DNA of 64,000 bases from Psilocybe azurescens (taxonomy: Eukaryota; Basidiomycota; Agaricomycetes; Agaricales; Agrocybaceae), in NCBI GenBank assembly GCA_023853785.1, contig JAJIRX010000830.1:1-64000 (forward strand), read 5' to 3'. A model generated the notes under the pieces. The model was not told the DNA's origin and did not search any database. It saw only the letters and a program-made list of their open reading frames with translations. Below, one piece after another: positions 57,387 through 64,000 of the stretch. The first letter of the stretch is position 1; every line of letters starts with the position of its first letter. Both the position numbers and the translations under genes were made by a program.

Positions 57387-60300
57387 TCAAATGAATGGAG
57401 ACACATAACGTTTGCAACTATTTTTAAACGCAAGATCGGCACCGACCGCATACTTGTGCCACATTCGACTTTGCCGAAAAGCGTAGGCTTTCGGGCCCGA
57501 ATTGATATTTGCCGTGTCCGATACTTTTGCCCACTCTTCTCGGCGATGAATGAAATATCGGACAGTCCATAACATTTCATACTCGACTAAGACAATTTCT
57601 TCATTCCACCTATTTTTTGTGCCCGAGCGCGCAGCCAGTGGACGCGGTTGACTGTAAAAAAGTTTGTCATTATCGGTATATTGCAGAAACGAACATTCGA
57701 TTTACATTCATTTTGAAATCGTTGTTGAGCGTCGGGCCCGTTCAAACGATCGGTATCGGCAGCGGCCCCACTGTTATTTAGCAAATGCCAACGACCAGTC
57801 ATCCATATCCATGGCAATTCAATTTTGGATGAACCGGGCACATTGGGCTTCCAAATAGCGGTGCTTGGCTTCAGATCGTTACATGTGAGCTCCCGAAATA
57901 TGTTGAGGAACTCATGTTCGCATTTAAGGGCGATGAGTCGGGACCGACATGCCGAGTATATACGAGCGTGTAGGATTTTAGCATGATTCAGTGATTTCAC
58001 TTTTTCTGACCATCATTCCGAATGCTTGTACGGTTTCCGGTGCGGACAACGTAGCGATATAGAAATGAGATGTCGGCCACAATATCCCGAATACGCCTGA
58101 TATTGTTTCGAGCTTGATTTTTCCTTAATTCTAGTTCTGCACTGGCGAACCTTTGGGGAACATTGAAATTGGAAGGAAGAGACAGTGTTTGCCGTTCGGG
58201 AAATATGGTAGTTGAAGTCGATTCTGTACGGCTGTCCGCAGTAGGCCGCTCACTTGCATCGGGCCCGTGTCGGCCATCTTGATCGTCATCATCGAATTCG
58301 GCCTCATCTTGGAAATTTACCAGGTCAAAGCTACGCGCAATATCGGGCACTTTGGCCGCTTGCTGCAACTGTTTAATCTGCCCAAACATTGAGGTAAGTA
58401 CTTGGCGCAGTTGACTGACTACCTGACGGTCTTGTTCCAGTGGTGCTGTCCCAAGCCGACGAACTTTGTCTTGTAATTCTAATCTAATTCAAAAATCAGT
58501 GTCGGGTATCAATGCCATTTTACATACAACACACTGTTTTTCTTCGACTTGTAAAGTAAATCGTAGCCAGGTATTCAGCGGACAATCAGTGTCGGTGTCG
58601 GTGCCGGTGTCGGTGACTGGCTCATCGGTCAACGAATGCGGCATTCGGGCACCATAGATATCCATGCGCTTAATGTCGACAGGGCGCATTGCTTCGACAC
58701 TTTGAATTTCGTCTTCCCATTCATTAAGTATTGACGGATCAATGTCTCCAGATAGTTCTATGAAATAAGAGTTGGCCTGGCCGACCATAATAATTGCATC
58801 TGCATATCTGATGCAAAGAACTTGCGTAATTCCGAGCATTTTTTGTAGTTGGAATCCGCAGTGTGGTCGTCGAGTACTTCTTCCCTGTGCGCCAGACTTG
58901 CTGTCCGGACCGAAGATGAAATTGCGTTTAGGTTTGACCACAGTGATTCAAGAATTTGGCCTGCGACTATTGCAGCACCAGGAACAAAAGTTGTTGCATA
59001 GCGAAAGAAACAAACATCCTTGTGGCCATGAACATGGAATAAGTCAATAGCCTGGTCAATATTTAGGCCAGCTGGGATCATATGACCGATTCGGTCAAAA
59101 AGATACACAATCCATGTGCAGACGATGTCGTATATGAGAAGTAACCCTTGTTCAGGTTCAACATGAGTTGACTTGATAGCCTGCAGTAACGCATAATCAA
59201 TATTCTTTTGCTGCTCCCCCCTGAACAGGTCGGCCAATGTATTGGGTGCAAAGCACCCATGACGAGCACATGCAAAGGCCACCTTGCCTGTCCTGTCACA
59301 TGCTTTTGTCGACAGTAATGCGTTCATAATGGCTTTGAATGTATTTTCACAAGGTGCTTTCTGCAGGGTATCGGTCAGTCACATTGTCTCGGCCAAAGAT
59401 CGGCCCCAAAACCGACATACTGTTAATCGGTCGACGGCAGATTCTAAGAAAGCTTGATAATGATCACGGTTGGGGGCCATGCCGGCCCCATCAATCAACC
59501 AGACGTCGTCATTACATTTTTGCCGAACATGGTCGGCTTTGAAATTGCCATCGGTGACAAAAATACGTTTGTATACAGATCTGTACTAAAATATGGTTAT
59601 ATCTGAATTCCTATATTTGTGAATTACACTAACCGATTGGGATCGTTCTTCCAATCATCGGGCAAGTTTATACCAGGTTGAGGGCAGGTCGGGCAATACA
59701 GAGATAATGAGCCAGCTGGTGGGTTGCGAGGATCTTCTTGTTTGTGTCCATAGCCGGCCCATCGTAATTTTTTAGCCATCGCCAAAGACGTGACATTCGG
59801 CGGAATTCATGATATAAATTCACAATGTCGGCCCGCCCGATCGGCATTGTCATTCTTCGGATAAGAACGTAGAATTGGTAGGCCGATGCTTTCAGCTCCA
59901 GATTGAATAAGCGAAATTGATCCATTAGCTGTACGGAGAAGAGAGTCTGTATCCTTGTAAAGCTGGCTGGGAGAAGACGGCAGGAAACCAAATCCAATGG
60001 GACCGAGTGTTCACCTCGGCAATGACAAGTTACCATGGCCATGTAATGAATACCATTAGTGTGAAGAATTCTTACATATGTGTTGTTTAAACCATCGGCT
60101 GATGGGACATTTGGCTGTACCCAGGGATTGTTGAATTCATTTTGATGCTGAGCGTTATCGGCCCCACTGACCGACTCTTCTTCGGCCAAATTACCTTCAT
60201 CCATGTCCGTTTCTAAATAAGGGCCGAAATCTTCAACATCGGCCTCGGGATCGTCGCCGTCCAAATCGTCGGCCGTATGTTCTTCGACATAATCCTGACC

Positions 60301-61205
60301 GTCTTCGTGAAAACTTTTGTAGCACTGATTCAGAAAAAGAAAAGCTTTTTCATCGCCGCGTTGATCCGAACCCCAGTCTGTTGCCCCTGTAGGATTTGAA
60401 TTATCATGGTCGAATGGGTGGGAGGCCGACATATCGGCGAACGTTTTTGTCTAGTCGGCCCCGATTCGGTTGCAGCCTGCATCGTATTTAGTTTTTCCTG
60501 TTCCCGTCTGTCTGGATGTCGCTGTAACGATTCCAAGTGATTGATTTGAAATTGGAGGGAGTCGCATATCGCTAGGCCAGAACGGTGTGGAACCAACACA
60601 TAGCAGCCAACTTCCCATAACTCAGCTCTGCGGAAGTGGGTTTCCGCCCAGCATTCAATTCTATGAAAAGGAGCAGACTGGTGGGAATGTCTCATGCATT
60701 TCGCGACAGACAGGTTCTGAAAGTGTACAATCAATACATCTCCATATCGCCCAGAAGCCAGCTGAACAGGATCGGCAATGTTGCTTGTCCGCCGGCCAAG
60801 ATTCTCGCACCAGTGATGCTTGCAGTAAGTCTTCTATTCTGTCGACCCATTCTCTCATGTATTCTTTTGGGTCTGAGAAAGCACTGTATCAGCATTTATC
60901 TAACCAATTTGATAATCAGTTACCTTCGTTTTTCTGCGGCGGGGCATATTCAAAAGGTCGGGAATGCTTCCACCGTCAGTGTATATATTTTGATTCACTG
61001 ATTGATCCCTGAGATCTGCCGGGTCATTTGACATACTATTCTCTGTTATGGTGGAAACTAGAGGGACAAAAATTCTTCTTTGAGCTCTGGGACCACTGAA
61101 GACATCGGAGAGATGGGTAACGGCCTGAGAGGCTTCAACACTTCCTTGAACCAGATGTTTTGACTTTCTTTGCCTTTTATTCGCTGGGCCGCTTGAAGAG
61201 TTCAT
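57387..61205 (-). pseudogene. KDZ transposase (CxC2 cysteine cluster type), several frame breaks
   Basis: The start at 61205 has an NLS-like KRQRKSK. The cysteine cluster reads CRSCSAGFWAIWRCIDC then, after a frame change at about 60700, KCMRHSHQSAPFHRIECW. Next comes the KDZ block LLPASFTRIQTLFSVQLMDQ and RRMSRLWRWLK (59990-59760), CPTCPQPGINLPDDW (about 59700), intron 59633-59581, FVTDGNFKADH and DVWLIDGAGM (59550-59480), then the RNase-H-like core: CARHGCF, LIYDIVC (Asp), DLFHVHGHKD and ILESLWSNLN (Glu) at 59270-58950. The C-terminal blocks AELELRKNQA (58150), ELTCNDLKPSTA (57870) and RVHWLRARAQ (57630) end at 57387. Frame breaks: about 60700, 59730, 59375, 58850 (six A where seven are expected), 57580. 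Some may be introns or read errors. Confidence 0.88.
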
Positions 61206-61434
61206 GGTGTGAAGATGAGAGTCATATATACATCGCTTTAGCATGTAGCTGAGTACGAAATAATGCACATGAGGGTTCCATGAGGCGTGCAGGCAAAGAT
61301 CTCACCGTGCCAATGCTTCTTAATTCATGACCACCCCCATCACCGTTTTATTTTCCATTCTTCCGTTTCCAATCATATTTCACAAACGACATGGCTACCG
61401 CAATCACATTGCAAAGCAAAAACGCAGACCAAAG
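61206..61434. promoter_or_regulatory. divergent promoter region between KDZ transposase and plus-strand accessory gene
   Basis: About 230 bp separates the two start codons (61205 minus, 61435 plus). If an upstream in-frame ATG at 61327 is used the gap is about 120 bp. No clear TATA box was seen. The arrangement implies shared control of the two genes. Confidence 0.4.
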
Positions 61435-63475
61435 ATGTTCAATTCAGAAGAACTCCAACAAATTCTACCTTTCAAAGAATCCTTTGTAAATGCCCGGACA
61501 GTCAAAGAACGTCTCTCCATCTTGACAAATCGCATATTGGTGGCAATATTTAATTACTGGGACAGCCAGGGAAAAAGGGCAACGGATGACCTTGAGAGTC
61601 GCCGTTGGACACAGGTATGGATATATAAACTCATTCCGCATCTTTCTGAATATGGTTCAGGCAGTCATCACCTGGTGCTCGAATAATTGGAGGGCAGACA
61701 GAGGAATTGCTCGCAAGTCCAACCATTTTCGACCAAAGAGACCTGACGTCCTCTGGCATAATCATCAGGCGATGGTTTGGGCAGAAATTGCCAATATCAT
61801 GGGGATCGAAAAAGCGTCCGCCGACACATTTGGTTGGTTCAGATATCGGACAGCGGCGATAAAGAACATTTGGACACGCATGACTGAGGGTGAACGCAAG
61901 GCTATTGACAATGAGGTAGACATGTGCGCAATGAAAGGGTACAATGAACACACACAAGCAAGGTCAGTAAGTCGGCACCGATTCCATGACATATCCTAAC
62001 TGCATTTAAGTCTGGCGAAGAAATATCACGTCAAGAGGATTGATCAATCAATGAAAGATCAGTATAATGAGATGGGGATGACGAGTGTGATTTTTGTCTG
62101 CTTTCCACTGCCTGACGGCAAGATAGCAGTCGATGGGTACGTGAATGACCGACTACCATCATATAGAAATCGGGCCGCATACCTTCGGCCGAGATTATCT
62201 CGGGGCCGACGACTGTTTGCGGCCGGTATATATCGATCTAGTACGCAGACAACGACTGACGTAGTTTTAGGTACGAGCAAATTCGCGAACTTGATGAATG
62301 TCCCGGCCCAATCGTTCATGAGTATATATAAGGCCGACATCGACCGGATGAAACAAAATATATTGGATTATATGACCGGGTTGCAAAATCTCAAGAAAAA
62401 CGGACACTTAGCGTTCACAGTCAACAGAACTCCGACTAAGAAACCAATATTCACATTTGGCAACACAACCAGTGGTTTCCCAATCATACCTATTCCCTTG
62501 CCAGACAAAAATTGGACCAAAAGTGATTTGGAAGATGTCTTTAGCTTATATGTGAAGAATCATTACAGTGAGTACCATCAGCGATATACCGGGCCCGACA
62601 CATATGACTGTTTGGTAGGACTCGCTACCGGCGGCATAACGGACAAGGTGCCGTACACCGAGATCGGAAAGAATCAGCAAACTTTTATCCCCTCAAAATA
62701 TCTGCCGTTAAACATGAAGTTCGCAAATCCCAGAAATCTTCATAAAGAAGATATACAAGCATTTTTGCACATTTAGTGCACCGGCAGCAAATATATCAAC
62801 CACAGGACACATTTAGGTTCCGTTGCATTAAGCATAAACATGGGCCGGTGCCGACAAGATATCCAGATGACCAGCCGGTGGCCAACCGGGCCCGACGTAA
62901 ACCGGGTCATAAGGATGGAAACGGAGGAAAACATAAAGAACGACTTCCTATCGAAGAAATTGACTCCACAGTATCGGTCCTTCCATCCACAGATCAATCC
63001 TCAACGACACCGGCCCCCGACCGATCACGGGGCCGAGCTGACACAACAAAATCACCAACATCCGGAATGGGAAAATGTCGCCATCAACAGACAAGCCACG
63101 ACATCCACTATCAGTCAGCGCTTGGTATATGTCACTCAAGATGTCATGGAGCGCATGTATCCTGCTGGCATGGAATACCCACTACCGGTCAATGGTCCAG
63201 CCGACGGTATGCCTATGTATTTGGTTGATTCCACTGAATATGCAGGATATTGTGCAACACAAAGTGAAGGGAATCATCATATCGTAGCCCAAGGTTTACA
63301 TCATATTTCGGATTCTCAAATTGATTCTACCTTACTGGGTGCCACCATGCCAACACCAAGGGCAACACCTATGCCAGGGCCAACTGTTTGCTATACACAA
63401 TCCCCAAATACCAGTGTTGTGCCAAGTAGTTTGAAGAAAGTAAAACAAAAAAAAGGTTACATTCAATGGTATTGA
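61435..63475 (+). CDS. KDZ-associated conserved protein of unknown function, probable frameshift
   Basis: Exons: 61435-61614 (from MFNSEELQQILPF), intron 61615-61660, 61661-61962, intron 61963-62010, 62011 onward. The junctions QAVITWC and QASLAKKYH are in phase. Readable blocks: RRWTQAVITWCSNNWR, FRYRTAAIKNIWTRM, GMTSVIFVCFPLPDGKIAVD, SGFPIIPIPLPDKNWTKSDL. The GMxSVIF and GFPIIP order recalls a protein family commonly found beside KDZ transposases in agarics (from memory). Read straight, the frame ends at 62776; one more T in the run at 62765 would extend it through AHLVHRQQIYQPQDTF into a basic/P-rich tail, with another change near 63060 before an end at 63475 (KKVKQKKGYIQWY). Confidence 0.6.
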
Positions 63476-63668
63476 AATAGCCTCTGCAGTGATATCAGCT
63501 CCAAAGTCACTGCGAAGGAGCGCTTCGGAATAAATGACCAGCCCCAAACCAAGTCTTCCACCGAGGACCAAACAAAGTCAATAGTTATCGAGAATGAGAC
63601 TATTATACTACAATAAAAAAAATATATACATGTGTCCCCAACATGCTATAGAGCTTAAGACTACATTA

Positions 63669-64000
63669 TCAAAGACGAGCCTTTTTATTTTTTCCCGCGG
63701 TGGCTGAACTCTGAGCGCGTGGACGTTTGCCCGAATGCCCCGGAGTGGGGCTGCGCGACATTGTTCTTGAAGGGCTGGGAGATGCAAGACGAGGCGAACG
63801 ACGAAGGTCAGCAATATCTCGGTCATGTACGAGTGGTGGAGCAAGAAGAGAGGCCGACGGAATAACAAGCAGAGATGACGGGGCCGGTTGAGGAATGTCA
63901 GAGCCGAGTGTATGCGGCCCCGAGGTCGGCGACGTGACCTGAGTCGGATTAACGGTGGTCGAGCAAGAAGAATCCAACGCGGGGCTGGGGTGAGAAATGA
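63669..64000 (-). CDS. 3' end of a gene continuing past the window edge
   Basis: An open frame enters from the right edge and stops at 63669. It is P/S-rich with LRRSPRLASPSPSRTMSRSP, then a basic end with GKRPRA and GKNKKARL, which could be nuclear localisation signals. The DNA holds GGCCGA and CGGCCCCGA words like the rest of the KDZ element. No domain is visible and the start is outside the window. Confidence 0.5.
   Translation of the reverse strand, partial: ISHPSPALDSSCSTTVNPTQVTSPTSGPHTLGSDIPQPAPSSLLVIPSASLLAPPLVHDRDIADLRRSPRLASPSPSRTMSRSPTPGHSGKRPRAQSSATAGKNKKARL

Larger units (their letters stand above)
54450..64000. mobile_element. KDZ-type DNA transposon, right end beyond window
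   Basis: The extent is inferred from the transposase, the divergent accessory genes and the density of TCGGNNCCGA words, which begins at about 54490 and continues to the window edge. Exact words at 54658, 54705, 55969, 56172, 57436, 57491, 57938, 60455, 61972 and 62200; many one-off variants (such as TCGGGCCCGT at 58262). Terminal repeats were not found; the right end lies outside. KDZ elements are known from basidiomycetes and typically make 8-bp target duplications. Confidence 0.75.

Overview
The window is a TE-saturated, gene-poor stretch of a filamentous basidiomycete genome, most likely an Agaricomycete. The evidence is short GT-AG introns of about 41-66 bp, a KDZ (Kyakuja-Dileera-Zisupton) transposase with a CxC2-type cysteine cluster, a Plavaka/CACTA-like tnp2 transposase, a NACHT-ankyrin gene and a Ty1/copia element. 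The species cannot be named from the sequence. Hardly any ordinary intact host gene is present. Most coding matter is transposon genes, degraded copies, or pieces of host genes that kept their introns.

Layout, left half. A WD40-repeat gene, probably broken, lies at about 0.9-2.7 kb. A multi-exon transposon-associated ORF lies at 4.3-7.5 kb. A cluster of palindromes of the form CTGGGNNCCCAG (7.6-8.3 kb) precedes a frameshifted Plavaka/CACTA transposase (8.4-12.1 kb). A NACHT gene with 24 near-identical 34-residue ankyrin repeats and a decayed 25th occupies 14.0-18.6 kb. A 5'-truncated Tc1-like transposase is at 19.8-20.5 kb. From 22.86 to 33.99 kb there is a nested set of insertions. A 1.7-kb repeat (R1) was split by a DNA element (DE) flanked by GATTGAAG. 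DE was itself split by a copia element (LTRs 23691-23963 and 28326-28598, TSD GCAAT) and by a second R1 copy. A further terminal-inverted-repeat element (M) sits in the outer R1.

Layout, right half. A second Tc1-like element (35652-39467, TA target, roughly 222-bp TIRs) has been split by element N (35886-38081, TSD AAATAAGG). From 39 to 54 kb lie fragments of housekeeping genes that keep introns: two of proteasome subunit Rpn6, two of chaperonin CCT3, and one of a C2-domain phosphatidylserine decarboxylase. An archaemetzincin piece lies at 34 kb. A 273-bp MITE is at 44.6 kb. From about 54.4 kb to the window edge is a KDZ-type element. It holds a minus-strand transposase (61205-57387), a minus-strand 695-residue acidic accessory protein (57326-55187), a divergent plus-strand accessory gene (61435 onward) and the 3' end of a further minus-strand gene.

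The most interesting pattern is that several element families are each filled with their own short palindromic word with a 1-2 bp spacer: TCGGNNCCGA in the KDZ element (ten exact sites by eye, in coding, intron and intergenic DNA), TCCANNTGGA or TCCANTGGA in N, DE and F, CCGATCGG and relatives in M, and CTGGGNNCCCAG beside the CACTA-like genes. N, DE, M and F share the same terminal sequence (CAGTACTTTAC or GAGGTCTTTAC) yet carry different internal words, as if element and DNA-binding partner had diversified together. N and M also hold tRNA-like modules with Pol III A and B boxes.

Many of the frameshifts fall in homopolymer runs, so some apparent pseudogenes may be intact in the living genome; checking the raw reads would settle this.
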